The notes below the pieces were generated by a model that saw only the letters and a program-made list of their open reading frames with translations, was not told the origin of the DNA and ran no database searches. The position numbers and the translations under genes were made by a program. 63,610 nucleotides of DNA from Pseudomonadota bacterium (GTDB lineage Bacteria > Pseudomonadota > Gammaproteobacteria > Burkholderiales > JABEVD01), in contig JAJZRP010000005.1 of NCBI GenBank assembly GCA_021802655.1, positions 1 through 63,610 on the forward strand. The letters are read 5' to 3'. This document shows positions 45,274 to 53,073 of this stretch, piece after piece (within the stretch, counting starts at the first letter, position 1; each line of letters opens with the position of its first letter).

Positions 45274-47073
45274 ATGACTCACACCACGGACCATCTCATC
45301 AGGCCGGAACAGGCGGTGACCCTGCACGGGCTTTTCCTGGAACGCGCGCGAATCTCGCCGGAAGCCGTCGCCTACCGTTATTTCAACGCGGGTTCCTGGC
45401 ATGACATGACCTGGTTGGATGCGAAGCAGGAAGTTGCGCGCTGGCAGAGAGCGCTGATTTTGGAAGGATTGTCGCCAGGTGATCGGGTTGGCCTCATGCT
45501 CAGGAATTGCCCGGAATGGGTGATGTTCGACCAGGCGGCATTGTCTCTTGGACTCGTCGTCGTGCCGCTCTACACCGTGGACAGGCCTGACAACATCGCC
45601 TATATCGCGAATGATGCGGAAATCAGGGTGCTGCTTTTCGAAACCGAAATTCAGTGGAATGCCCTGAAAAGCGTGAAGGAGCGGTTGCATAACGTGAAGC
45701 GCTTCGTGAGTCTTTCCGGAATCCCCGATTCCGGCGAGCCAAGGCTGGTTTGCTCCAGGGACTGGCTTCCGAAAAACGCAGCGTTGCAGGAGGGGTTCTG
45801 CAAGGATCGCGATGCACTTGCCACCATCATCTATACATCCGGCACCACGGGGCACCCGAAGGGAGTCATGCTCTCCCACCGCAACATCGCCTACAATGCC
45901 TATGCGGGGCTGCTCGCCTTTCCCATAGGGCCGGGGGACGTCATGCTTTCCTTTCTGCCGCTTTCGCATTCCTTCGAACGGACGGTGGGCTATTACATCA
46001 GCATCATGGCCGGTTCCACGATCGCTTTTTCGCGATCCATCCAGCTTCTTCTGGACGACATGCAGGTAGTGCGCCCAACCATACTGGTTTCCGTTCCGAG
46101 GATATACGAGCGCATTTACAATTCGATCCAGGTGGCGCTCGAAAAGGGCACTGCGCTTTCCCGCTGGCTGTTTCGCCTCACCGAAAGAACCGGATGGGGC
46201 ATTTTCGAGCATCGGCAGGGCAGGGCGGGTTGGCAGGTTTCCTTTCTGCTCTGGCCGGTGCTCAGGCGCCTCGTCGCCGACAAGGTGATGCTGCGCTTCG
46301 GGGGCAGGCTGCGCCTTTCGATCAGCGGCGGCGCGCCCCTCCCGCCGGAAATATCGAAGCTGTTCGTATCCCTGGGGCTGCCGCTCCTCCAGGGTTACGG
46401 GCTCACCGAAACCAGCCCCATCGTCAGCGCCAACAGGATAAACAACAATTTTCCGGCAAGCGTGGGACTGCCGCTCCACGGAATAGAGGTCAGAATAGGG
46501 GAAAGCGATGCGCTGCTCGTCAGGAGCCCCTGCAACATGCTCGGATACTGGAAAAACAGGGAAGCGACGGACGCCATGATCTCTCCGGATGGCTGGCTCA
46601 ATACCGGAGACACGGCCAGAATATCGGATACCGGGCATATCTACATTACCGGGCGCATCAAGGAGATCATCGTCATGTCCAACGGCGAGAAGGTGCCGCC
46701 TGCCGACATGCAGCATGCCATCCTGCGGGACCGTTTGTTCGAGCAGGTGATGGTCTGGGGAGAAGGCAAGCCCGGCCTCGTCGCCCTTGCCGTATTGAAC
46801 CCGGAAGCCTGGGCGAGGCTTGCCGGTGAAATCGGGATCGATCCCGATGCGCCGCAGTCTTTGAAGGACAGGCGCGCCGAGAAGAAGGTCCTGGAACGCA
46901 TCGCATCTCAGGTCAGGGAGTTTCCGGGCTACGCCAGGATTTCCAGGGTTCTGCTGCTGCTCGAGCCCTGGAGCATCGAGAACGGCCTCCTGACTCCGAC
47001 GCTCAAACTGAAGCGCGGCAAGGTCTTCGACAGATACTCGAAAGAGATTGAAGAGTTCTATTCAAGATATTGA
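45274..47073 (+). CDS. Long-chain acyl-CoA synthetase (AMP-forming)
   Basis: A 599-residue ANL-superfamily enzyme that activates fatty acids to acyl-CoA through an acyl-AMP. Motif A8/P-loop is YTSGTTGHPKG (187-197), followed by SFLPLSHSFERTVGYY, then LRLSISGGAPLPPEISKLF, QGYGLTETSPIVS, and the C-terminal hinge DGWLNTGDTARISDTGHIYITGRIKEIIVMSNGEKVPP. The longer hydrophobic middle region is typical of the FadD15/FACL type. No beta-oxidation genes are near. The gene starts after a terminator and so is probably a single transcript. Confidence 0.9.
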   Translation: MTHTTDHLIRPEQAVTLHGLFLERARISPEAVAYRYFNAGSWHDMTWLDAKQEVARWQRALILEGLSPGDRVGLMLRNCPEWVMFDQAALSLGLVVVPLYTVDRPDNIAYIANDAEIRVLLFETEIQWNALKSVKERLHNVKRFVSLSGIPDSGEPRLVCSRDWLPKNAALQEGFCKDRDALATIIYTSGTTGHPKGVMLSHRNIAYNAYAGLLAFPIGPGDVMLSFLPLSHSFERTVGYYISIMAGSTIAFSRSIQLLLDDMQVVRPTILVSVPRIYERIYNSIQVALEKGTALSRWLFRLTERTGWGIFEHRQGRAGWQVSFLLWPVLRRLVADKVMLRFGGRLRLSISGGAPLPPEISKLFVSLGLPLLQGYGLTETSPIVSANRINNNFPASVGLPLHGIEVRIGESDALLVRSPCNMLGYWKNREATDAMISPDGWLNTGDTARISDTGHIYITGRIKEIIVMSNGEKVPPADMQHAILRDRLFEQVMVWGEGKPGLVALAVLNPEAWARLAGEIGIDPDAPQSLKDRRAEKKVLERIASQVREFPGYARISRVLLLLEPWSIENGLLTPTLKLKRGKVFDRYSKEIEEFYSRY

Positions 47074-47184
47074 TAAAAAAAATACAAATCCCGTGCTTGA
47101 TTTATGCCCGGATTTTTATCACAATCTCTCAGTCGCCAACGGTTATTTCATGCAGATTCCTCCACTTTTCTCCCCGAACATGCC

Positions 47185-47925
47185 ATGCGCATCCTGATCA
47201 GCAACGACGACGGCTATTTTTCTCCGGGGCTGGCCTGTCTTGCAGAGGCGCTCTCCAAAATCGCGCAGATCACCGTGGTGGCCCCGGAGCGGGACAGGAG
47301 CGGAGCGAGCAATTCGCTTACCCTCGACCGGCCGCTCAACCTCAAGCGCGCCCACAACGGCTTCTATTATGTCAACGGCACGCCGACCGATTGCGTGCAT
47401 CTGGCCGTCACCGGGATGCTGGACGAATTGCCGGACATGGTGGTATCCGGGATCAATCATGGCGCCAACATGGGGGATGACACCATCTATTCCGGGACTG
47501 TCGCTGCGGCAACCGAGGGATTCCTGCTGGGGATTCCTTCCATTGCCGTATCCCTCGCGAGGACCGAGAATGGCAATTTTCAGACTGCCGCGCGCATCGT
47601 TCTGGAAATGGTGCAGCGCTGCAATGAAAAGACGATGAAACAGCCCATGCTTCTGAACGTCAACGTCCCGGATTTGCCCTATGAGGCATTGAATGGCATC
47701 CAGGTGACGCGTCTTGGCAAAAGACACAAGGCCGAGCCCGTGGTGAAAACCAAAAATCCGCGCGGCGAGACGGTTTATTGGGTGGGGGCGGCCGGAGCGG
47801 CTCAGGACATTGCGGAAGATACCGATTTCTACGCCGTTTCCCATAATCAGGTTTCAATTACACCCTTGCAGATCGACCTGACTCATTTCAACCAAATGGA
47901 TGCGTTGAGAAAATGGCTGACCTGA
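47185..47925 (+). CDS. surE: 5'/3'-nucleotidase SurE
   Basis: A 246-residue metal-dependent phosphatase. The N terminus [16 protein letters not shown] contains the metal-binding D8 and D9, then [17 protein letters not shown] and [27 protein letters not shown]. It hydrolyses nucleoside monophosphates and short polyphosphate. ATG 47185 gives the conserved start; an in-frame ATG 81 bp upstream adds unrelated sequence. It overlaps pcm by 13 bp, the classic surE-pcm-nlpD order. Confidence 0.96.
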   Translation: MRILISNDDGYFSPGLACLAEALSKIAQITVVAPERDRSGASNSLTLDRPLNLKRAHNGFYYVNGTPTDCVHLAVTGMLDELPDMVVSGINHGANMGDDTIYSGTVAAATEGFLLGIPSIAVSLARTENGNFQTAARIVLEMVQRCNEKTMKQPMLLNVNVPDLPYEALNGIQVTRLGKRHKAEPVVKTKNPRGETVYWVGAAGAAQDIAEDTDFYAVSHNQVSITPLQIDLTHFNQMDALRKWLT

Positions 47926-48578
47926 TCAAAAGGCACAACGGCATAGGCATGACCTCCCAGCGCACCCGGGCGCGCATGGTCGAACGTTTGCGCGAGCAGG
48001 GAATCAGGGATGAGGCAGTGCTGCTTGCGATGAATTCCGTTCCCAGGCATATCTTCGTCGACGAAGCCCTTGCAAGCCGCGCCTACGACGATGTTTCGCT
48101 GCCGATCGGGTTCGGGCAAACCATTTCCAATCCGAAAATCGTCGCGCGCATGCTCGAATTGCTCAATCTGCAAGGCGAACTGGGGCATGTTCTGGAAATA
48201 GGCACGGGATGCGGCTACCAGGCTGCAGTCCTTTCGAGGATTGCGCGGGAAGTCTATTCGGTCGAGCGCATTGCGCCGTTGATCGCCAAGGCCCGCGCTT
48301 CGCTCAAGGAATTGCGCATCCATAACGTCAAGCTCCGTCATGCAGACGGCAATTTGGGTTTCAAGGAAGGCGCGCCGTTCGATGGCATCGTCATGGCGGC
48401 AGCGGCGACTCGGGTTCCGAAAGCTTTGCTGGAGCAGCTTGCCGTTGGTGGTAAAATGGTTTTGCCCCTGGGTGGGCAGGAGCAGCAGTTGTGCGTCATC
48501 GAGCGCGACGAGCGCGGCTATGTCGAGACGATCATGGATGCGGTGAAGTTTGTGCCGCTTGTTCCCGGCATAAACTGA
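47913..48578 (+). CDS. pcm: Protein-L-isoaspartate O-methyltransferase
   Basis: A 221-residue SAM methyltransferase that repairs isoaspartyl residues. Visible are [29 protein letters not shown] (substrate loop), the SAM motif [16 protein letters not shown] and [20 protein letters not shown]. It overlaps surE by 13 bp and ends 12 bp before nlpD. The start at 47913 ([22 protein letters not shown]) is supported by family length; ATG 47949 ([11 protein letters not shown]) is an alternative. Confidence 0.95.
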   Translation: MADLIKRHNGIGMTSQRTRARMVERLREQGIRDEAVLLAMNSVPRHIFVDEALASRAYDDVSLPIGFGQTISNPKIVARMLELLNLQGELGHVLEIGTGCGYQAAVLSRIAREVYSVERIAPLIAKARASLKELRIHNVKLRHADGNLGFKEGAPFDGIVMAAAATRVPKALLEQLAVGGKMVLPLGGQEQQLCVIERDERGYVETIMDAVKFVPLVPGIN

Positions 48579-48590
48579 GGGTCAAAACCG

Positions 48591-49490
48591 ATGAAATGGC
48601 TTTGTCTTGTTCTACTGTTCCTGGCGGGCTGTTCAACGGCGCCCAACAGGGCGCCGGTCGTCCACAGGCGTCCGACTTCTCCGAGCTTGTCCCAGGTGCA
48701 GGTCGGGAAAGATTGGCGGCCGCAAGTCTACATCGTGAAGAAAGGGGATACCCTGTTCGGAATCGCCCTTGAATTCGGCATGGATTACAGGGAACTCGCC
48801 AACTGGAACAACATCAACGATATCAACAAGATCACCGTAGGCCGGGAACTCAGGCTGACTCCGCCGAATAATGTAGCCGTGACGAAGCCGCTTGCCGGCA
48901 TTACTTCTCCGCTGCAATCTGGTGCGCCCGTCCCGGCGCAGGGCATGGCATCGGCGGCAGGTGAGAACTTGCTGAAAACCCAGCCTGTGGGCGTAGAATT
49001 GCCTTATTCCGACAAGGCACTGCAGCAACTCCAGCCTACTGCGCCGCAGCCCGTTCAGAAGACTGAAGAACCCGCCGTCCAGCCGGTTGAAGCGGCGGGT
49101 CCGGACTGGGGATGGCCGACGAACGGCAAGGTCGTGGCCGGATTCAGCGAAAATGCCAATCTCAAGGGAGTGGACATCGCAGGGAAGATGGGGCAGCCGA
49201 TACTGGCAAGCGCGCCTGGAAAAGTGGTCTATACTGGAAGCGGTTTGCGAGGCTATGGGAAGCTCATCATCATCAAGCACGACAAGACCTATCTCAGCGC
49301 CTATGCACACAACAGCAAAATCCTGGTCAAGGAGGGGCAGATGGTCAAGAAAGGGGAGCAGATCGGGGAAATGGGGGATAGCGACGCGAACCAGGTTATG
49401 CTTCATTTCGAAATCAGGCGATTCGGCAGGCCTGTCGATCCCATGAATTACTTGAAATCCAATCCCTATGATCAAGGTGCTCATCGTTGA
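48591..49490 (+). CDS. nlpD: LysM/degenerate M23 lipoprotein NlpD
   Basis: A 299-residue lipoprotein: signal peptide with lipobox LAGC (C14), a LysM peptidoglycan-binding domain (VYIVKKGDTLFGIALEFGMDYRELANWNNI, about 46-90), a Pro/Gln-rich linker, and a C-terminal M23 fold (about 165-295). The zinc ligands are missing: KGVDIAG stands where catalytic enzymes have HxGxD, and VMLHFEIR replaces HLHFE. E. coli NlpD is degenerate in the same way and activates amidase AmiC during septum splitting. The 3' end overlaps the response-regulator gene by 23 bp; rpoS, the usual neighbour, is absent. Confidence 0.93.
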   Translation: MKWLCLVLLFLAGCSTAPNRAPVVHRRPTSPSLSQVQVGKDWRPQVYIVKKGDTLFGIALEFGMDYRELANWNNINDINKITVGRELRLTPPNNVAVTKPLAGITSPLQSGAPVPAQGMASAAGENLLKTQPVGVELPYSDKALQQLQPTAPQPVQKTEEPAVQPVEAAGPDWGWPTNGKVVAGFSENANLKGVDIAGKMGQPILASAPGKVVYTGSGLRGYGKLIIIKHDKTYLSAYAHNSKILVKEGQMVKKGEQIGEMGDSDANQVMLHFEIRRFGRPVDPMNYLKSNPYDQGAHR

Positions 49491-50100
49491 TGACCATGCC
49501 ATAGTCAGGCAGGGTCTGAAAAGAATACTGGCTGAAACGCCCGACATGACCGTGGCCGGAGAGGCCGAAAACGGCGTCGAGGCACTGAAGAAAACCAGGG
49601 AAGGGGAGTGGGATGTCATCCTGCTCGACGTTTCCATGCCCGGAAGAAATGGCGTGGATACCTTGAAACAGATCATGGGTGAAAACAGGGGAGGGAAGGT
49701 GCTGATTTTGAGCATGTATCCCGAGGACCAGTACGCCGTTCGCCTTCTGAAAGCCGGGGCTGCCGGCTACATGACGAAGGAAACCGCTCCCTGGGAACTG
49801 GTGGAAGCGATACGCAAGGTTGCGCAGGGAAGGAAATACATCAGTCCGGCGCTTGCCGAACTGCTATTGCTCGAACTCGATATCGACGCTGAAAAGCAGC
49901 CGCACGAGAGATTGAGCGATCGGGAATATCAGGTTTTCAGAATGCTGGGGTCGGGCAGAACGGCATCGGAAATCGCTTCCCTGATGTCCCTCAGCGTTAA
50001 AACCATCAGCACGCACCGCGCCCATATACTGGAAAAGATGAAACTGAAAAACAACGCGGAGCTCACCCTTTACGCGATTCAGAACGGATTGCTGGACTAA
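49468..50100 (+). CDS. NarL/FixJ-family response regulator
   Basis: A 210-residue two-component regulator. The receiver domain has the acidic pair in VLIVDDHAIVRQGL, phospho-acceptor D54 in VILLDVSMPGRNG and the conserved Lys in AAGYMTKE. The C-terminal LuxR-type HTH (about 148-205) has LSDREYQVFRMLGSGRTASEIASLMSLSVKTISTHRAHILEKM. It resembles the UvrY/GacA or EvgA-like group. The ATG lies within nlpD (23-bp overlap), so it is translated from the nlpD mRNA. No partner histidine kinase is adjacent. Confidence 0.93.
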   Translation: MIKVLIVDDHAIVRQGLKRILAETPDMTVAGEAENGVEALKKTREGEWDVILLDVSMPGRNGVDTLKQIMGENRGGKVLILSMYPEDQYAVRLLKAGAAGYMTKETAPWELVEAIRKVAQGRKYISPALAELLLLELDIDAEKQPHERLSDREYQVFRMLGSGRTASEIASLMSLSVKTISTHRAHILEKMKLKNNAELTLYAIQNGLLD

Positions 50101-50147
50101 GGCCTGTTAACCTTGTCCGGTGCGATCGGCAAGTGTTTTAACAGGCC
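50101..50147. terminator. Long imperfect hairpin between convergent genes
   Basis: A 10-bp inverted repeat, GGCCTGTTAA (50101-50110) and TTAACAGGCC (50138-50147), encloses a second stem CTTG-t-CCG / CGG-CAAG. It fills the 52-bp space between the response regulator and smpB stop codons. There is no long T tract, so it may be a bidirectional terminator, a Rho-dependent 3'-end barrier, or an mRNA-stabilising structure. Confidence 0.6.
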
Positions 50148-50152
50148 CTAAT

Positions 50153-50596
50153 TCACTTCGAGCGCATCAGGCGCTGCTTCTCCCTTTCCCAGTCTTTCTC
50201 CTTCTCGGCTTCCCGCTTGTCATATTGCTTCTTGCCTTTCGCCAGGCCGACTTCCAGCTTGATCCTGCCGCTTTTGTAATGCATGTCCAGAGGGACCAGG
50301 GTATAGCCTGCGCGCTCGACCTTGCCGATCAGTTTGTTGATTTCTTCGGCATGAAGCAGCAGCTTGCGGGTTCTCAACGGATCCGGCTGGATATGCGTGG
50401 AGGCGGTGGTTAACGGACTGATATGGCAACCTATGATATAGATCTCTTCTCCTCGGATGACGACATAGGCCTCCTTCAGATTGACCCTGCCGGCGCGAAT
50501 CGATTTGACTTCCCATCCTTCCAGGGCGATGCCGGCTTCATATCGTTCCTCGATGAAGTAATCGTGGAAGGCTTTTTTGTTCTGGGCAATGCTCAT
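50153..50596 (-). CDS. smpB: tmRNA-binding protein SmpB
   Basis: A 147-residue OB-fold protein required for trans-translation. [40 protein letters not shown] and the basic C-terminal tail ([24 protein letters not shown]) are characteristic. The ssrA RNA gene was not seen nearby. It is divergent from ratA, the standard smpB/ratA-rnfH arrangement, with a palindromic -10 region between them. Confidence 0.97.
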   Translation of the reverse strand: MSIAQNKKAFHDYFIEERYEAGIALEGWEVKSIRAGRVNLKEAYVVIRGEEIYIIGCHISPLTTASTHIQPDPLRTRKLLLHAEEINKLIGKVERAGYTLVPLDMHYKSGRIKLEVGLAKGKKQYDKREAEKEKDWEREKQRLMRSK

Positions 50597-50615
50597 GAAT
50601 CACGGGAAAATGAGA

Positions 50616-50630
50616 TAAAATGCCATTTTA
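50616..50630. promoter_or_regulatory. Palindromic divergent -10 region (smpB / ratA)
   Basis: TAAAATG-C-CATTTTA is a perfect 15-bp palindrome giving TAAAAT on both strands (50616-50621 rightward, 50625-50630 leftward), 24 bp from the ratA ATG and 29 bp from the smpB ATG. No -35 boxes were identified with confidence. Confidence 0.5.
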
Positions 50631-50644
50631 CCAGCAATTGACCC

Positions 50645-51079
50645 ATGGCTTTAGTCGAAAAAACGGTATTGGTCCATCATTCCGCGCAACAGATGTTCTC
50701 CCTGGTGGACAACATAGAGGACTATCCTTCCTTCCTGCCCTGGTGCGGTGGCGCTTCGGTAGCCCCCAAAGGGGAGGATGGTTTGGTGCATGCCACTGTC
50801 TTGATCGATTTCCATCATGTCAGAAAATCCTTCACCACGGAAAACAGACGGCAGGCGCCCCATCTCATCGAAATGAAACTGGTGGACGGTCCCTTTGAAA
50901 TGCTGGATGGAAGCTGGCGCTTCATCCCTTATGGCGACGAGGCGTGCAAGATCGATTTCAGGCTGCATTATGAGTTTTCGAACAAGCTGCTCGAAACGCT
51001 GGTGGGACCGATTTTCAACCTGATCGCGAACAGCTTCGTCGATGCATTCGCCAAGAGAGCCGAGAAAGTGTACAAATGA
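50645..51079 (+). CDS. ratA: RatA/Coq10-type START-domain protein
   Basis: A 144-residue SRPBCC-fold protein beginning MALVEKTVLVHHSAQQMFSLVDNIEDYPSFLPWCGGASV, the hallmark of the YfjG/RatA and Coq10 group; the C-terminal PIFNLIANSFVDAFAKRAEKVY is also conserved. E. coli RatA was described as inhibiting 70S assembly, while the family is also linked to ubiquinone binding; which applies here is unknown. It overlaps rnfH by 4 bp and is divergent from smpB. Confidence 0.9.
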   Translation: MALVEKTVLVHHSAQQMFSLVDNIEDYPSFLPWCGGASVAPKGEDGLVHATVLIDFHHVRKSFTTENRRQAPHLIEMKLVDGPFEMLDGSWRFIPYGDEACKIDFRLHYEFSNKLLETLVGPIFNLIANSFVDAFAKRAEKVYK

Positions 51080-51393
51080 CAGAAGAAATCGAAGTGGAAG
51101 TCGTCTATGCCCTGCCTGAAGTGCAGACGCTGCTCAAATTGAAGGTGCCTGCCGGGACGACCGCGACTCAGGCAGTGGAGCGTTCGGGAATTATGGGGCA
51201 ATATCCGGAAATCGATCTGGAAAAGAACAAGATCGGCGTTTTCGGAAAACTGGTGAAGGGGGATACGGGTTTGCGCCAGAACGACAGGGTGGAAATCTAC
51301 AGGGCGCTCATCGCCGACCCCAAGGAAGTCAGGAGGAAGCGCGCAGAAGAAGGGAAGGTCATGAAAAAAGGCGGGGGCGATCTGCCTACTTGA
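51076..51393 (+). CDS. rnfH: RnfH-family ubiquitin-like protein (RatB)
   Basis: A 105-residue beta-grasp protein beginning MTEEIEVEVVYALPEVQTLLKLKVPAGTTATQAVERSG, with GVFGKLVKGDTGLRQNDRVEIYRALIADPKEVRRKRAEE, the RnfH/UPF0125 signature. The function is not established despite the name. It is coupled to ratA by a 4-bp overlap and overlaps the TPM gene on the opposite strand by 8 bp. Confidence 0.92.
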   Translation: MTEEIEVEVVYALPEVQTLLKLKVPAGTTATQAVERSGIMGQYPEIDLEKNKIGVFGKLVKGDTGLRQNDRVEIYRALIADPKEVRRKRAEEGKVMKKGGGDLPT

Positions 51394-52057
51394 ACGGGTA
51401 GCGCTTTCGCCTGTTTTTCAGGTATTCGGCAAGATCCTTCCTCCTGCCTGCATAAACCAGAATGGCCACCAATGCAATTATGCCGAGAATAATCACCAGA
51501 TAATATCCTATTTCTTCGAGAGAAAAGGGCTTTATCATGACAGTGTGCAGGGGAGGTGTAATATCATCAACCCGTGCTTCGGATAGTTTCTGGACGATAG
51601 CATCGATGCCTTTCAACAGTGCCTGGTTTGTCATTCCGGCCCGCAAGTCGGGCAGCACACTCGTTTTCAAAATCGACTTTGCGGTCGATTCGGGAAGCCC
51701 CTCCTTCAGTCCTTCCCCTATGGTGAGGTGCGCCACTCGCTCTCTTGCTGCAATCAGAAACAAAACATGCTTGTCCACTGCATTTTCTTCAGGGTGCCAA
51801 ACCGACTCGACCCGGGCGGCGTATTTCTCGATGGGTTCCTTGTCGAGAGCGGGTACCAACAGGATTTCGATATTGACTCCATTGAAGGTTTCCAGGCTTT
51901 CAAGTTTCGCATTCAAAGATTGGATCTGCGCCACATTCAGAAGACCTGTCAGGTCGGTGATGCGATTCCCTTCGGGGGGAACGTCAATTTCTGCAGATGC
52001 TATTCCCGTGCAAAGCAGCATGGCAATACCCAGCAATGGCCCGAATAATTTGTTCAT
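51386..52057 (-). CDS. TPM-domain membrane-anchored protein
   Basis: A 223-residue protein with a signal peptide (KLFGPLLGIAMLLCTGIASA), a periplasmic TPM domain (RITDLTGLLNVAQIQSLNAKLESLETFNGVNIEIL ... HVLFLIAARERVAHLTIGEGLKEGLPESTAKSIL) and a C-terminal transmembrane helix (YYLVIILGIIALVAILVYAG) followed by a short basic tail. TPM domains occur in YgcG/PsbP32-like proteins; proposed roles include photosystem repair and phosphatase activity, but the function here is unknown. A minus-strand TATAAT lies about 37 bp upstream. Confidence 0.85.
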   Translation of the reverse strand: MNKLFGPLLGIAMLLCTGIASAEIDVPPEGNRITDLTGLLNVAQIQSLNAKLESLETFNGVNIEILLVPALDKEPIEKYAARVESVWHPEENAVDKHVLFLIAARERVAHLTIGEGLKEGLPESTAKSILKTSVLPDLRAGMTNQALLKGIDAIVQKLSEARVDDITPPLHTVMIKPFSLEEIGYYLVIILGIIALVAILVYAGRRKDLAEYLKNRRKRYPFK

Positions 52058-52093
52058 GTTAGACGCCCGTCTGAGGTGATTGCACTAGTTGCA

Positions 52094-52124
52094 ATTATAA
52101 CGCTGATGGGGTGGGTGCTGTCAT
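52094..52124 (-). promoter_or_regulatory. Candidate promoter of the TPM-domain gene
   Basis: On the minus strand ATGACA (52119-52124) and TATAAT (52094-52099) are separated by 19 bp, 37 bp before the ATG. The spacer is longer than optimal. The rest of the 52.06-52.26 kb interval holds no recognisable gene. Confidence 0.5.
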
Positions 52125-52230
52125 GAAACCATTTTCATCTTTAATCTCTCCGGGTTCAATTCCCCGCCGCTTTAGGTACCAAGTGAAGTTTCTGGAGCGG
52201 GCGGTTGGCAATCTATCTGGATGACTGGAT

Positions 52231-52256
52231 AAAAAAAGAGGCCGTAGCCCCTTTTT
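52231..52256. terminator. Bidirectional-type terminator
   Basis: An A-rich arm (AAAAGAGGC), loop CGTA and the complementary arm GCCCCTTTTT form a stem with one mismatch. It starts immediately after the stop of the coiled-coil gene on the minus strand. Confidence 0.7.
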
Positions 52257-52514
52257 CTATGCTTCCACAAGATCAAGTCGCCGTTCTATTCGGGTCAGTT
52301 TCCCGTCCATTTTGTCGATTCTGCGGTTTATCATTGCTACGTCTGCATGTAACCCGGTGAGCTCGCTTCGTATGCTTACCATTTGATCTTCTATTGAGCA
52401 CATACGGTTTTTCATGGTTTCGAAGTTTTCCTCTGTTTCTTCCTTGAAGCTTCGAAGCTCGTTTCTGAGCGCTTTCAAGTGTTCGATGATGATGTTGTCG
52501 ATTTCGTTTTCCAT
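52257..52514 (-). CDS. Small coiled-coil protein
   Basis: An 85-residue soluble protein that is almost entirely heptad-like (IDNIIIEHLKALRNELRSFKEETEENF, MVSIRSELTGLHADVAMINRRIDKMDGKLTRIERRLDLVE). It has one Cys and no membrane segment. Short coiled-coil proteins of this kind are common and unassigned. The ATG is preceded by AGGAGAA, a strong ribosome-binding site, and a terminator follows the stop, so expression is likely. It may be the last gene of a small minus-strand unit with the two ORFs upstream. Confidence 0.7.
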   Translation of the reverse strand: MENEIDNIIIEHLKALRNELRSFKEETEENFETMKNRMCSIEDQMVSIRSELTGLHADVAMINRRIDKMDGKLTRIERRLDLVEA

Positions 52515-52548
52515 GCTGGTTTCTCCTATTGTGAATATCTTAGACTAT

Positions 52549-52570
52549 TTTTGATGACCCATCATCAAAA
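52549..52570. repeat. Perfect 9-bp inverted repeat
   Basis: TTTTGATGA (52549-52557), loop CCCA, TCATCAAAA (52562-52570). It covers the stop codon of the 52-residue ORF and lies 35 bp before the coiled-coil gene start. It could be an mRNA hairpin or an operator; there is no adjacent T tract. Confidence 0.6.
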
Positions 52571-52723
52571 TTCGTTTTTCCTTTTTCCGCCTCCGGCAGG
52601 CTCTGGCTGCTTTTCTGCGTTGTTCCTTTCGGCTGAGTGTCGAAGTTTTCGGTCTGCCTGGATTTTTCGGGATTCCCGATGGAAGCTCATTCGCAAATCT
52701 TCAAAGCGAATGGGGCGCACCAT
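52565..52723 (-). CDS. Small basic hypothetical protein (52 aa)
   Basis: A short reading frame that starts with ATG directly after the TAG of the 73-residue gene (TAGATG), so the two may be translationally coupled. The product is highly charged and basic (MVRPIRFEDLRMSFHRESRK ... PAGGGKRKNEF) with no Cys and no membrane segment. I recognise no family. Support comes only from the gene spacing and clean start-stop arrangement; it could be non-coding. Confidence 0.4.
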   Translation of the reverse strand: MVRPIRFEDLRMSFHRESRKIQADRKLRHSAERNNAEKQPEPAGGGKRKNEF

Positions 52724-52945
52724 CTACTCGGTCCTCGCCCGGACCTTGACGGCATAGGCTGACATGAAGGCAAGCGACTTTTCCCTGCGCACTTTCTCGA
52801 TGACGTTCCAGTTTTTGATATACCAGTTTTCGCGACTGCTTCCGGCCCATCGTGGAACGTTGCGTTCCATCCAGTCGTAGACTTCTGGCCATGTTACGGG
52901 GATTTCGCCGAACAGATCGGCGGCGGGGTTGAATTTAGAGGGCAT
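52724..52945 (-). CDS. Conserved-looking small hypothetical protein (73 aa)
   Basis: A 73-residue soluble protein beginning MPSKFNPAADLFGEIPVTWPEVYDWMERNVPRWAG. It is rich in Trp (five) and has a plausible alpha-helical C-terminal half (NWNVIEKVRREKSLAFMSAY). No domain is recognised. It has host-like base composition and is the last gene before the AT-rich insertion; the 16-bp palindrome at 52979-52994 lies 34 bp upstream of its start. It may be part of a three-gene unit with the ORFs at 52565 and 52257. Confidence 0.6.
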   Translation of the reverse strand: MPSKFNPAADLFGEIPVTWPEVYDWMERNVPRWAGSSRENWYIKNWNVIEKVRREKSLAFMSAYAVKVRARTE

Positions 52946-52978
52946 GCGCCATGTTAAGGCGGCTTTTGAAATATTGGC

Positions 52979-52994
52979 CTATCAGTTCTGATAG
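52979..52994. repeat. 16-bp palindrome at the inferred left end
   Basis: CTATCAG-TT-CTGATAG, a perfect 7-bp inverted repeat with a 2-bp centre. TGATAGCT also recurs directly at 52989-52996 and 53050-53057. A related dyad, TATCA-A-TGATA, lies at 63567-63577 near the right end. It could be recombinase-binding arms or an operator for the 73-residue gene. Confidence 0.55.
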
Positions 52995-53024
52995 CTTACG
53001 ATTTAACATATATGCATACCAATC

Positions 53025-53033
53025 ATGTATATT
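53025..53033. repeat. Left copy of AT-rich end repeat
   Basis: ATGTATATT followed by GTATGTAATAAC. The complement of 63491-63499 is also ATGTATATT, continuing ATGTTAATAC, so the two ends carry similar sequence in inverted orientation. Short AT-rich matches can occur by chance. Confidence 0.4.
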
Positions 53034-53073
53034 GTATGTAATAACAATATGATAGCTCATTTACTATGTCAAC

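Noticed and set aside
45259..46716. 485-aa antisense open frame opposite the acyl-CoA synthetase
   Set aside because: Composition-driven shadow rich in His, Arg, Pro and Gly with no motif, while the sense strand has all AMP-binding motifs.
48591..49490. NlpD as an active M23 endopeptidase
   Set aside because: The zinc-binding His and Asp positions are replaced (KGVDIAG, VMLHFEIR), the same pattern as the non-catalytic E. coli NlpD.
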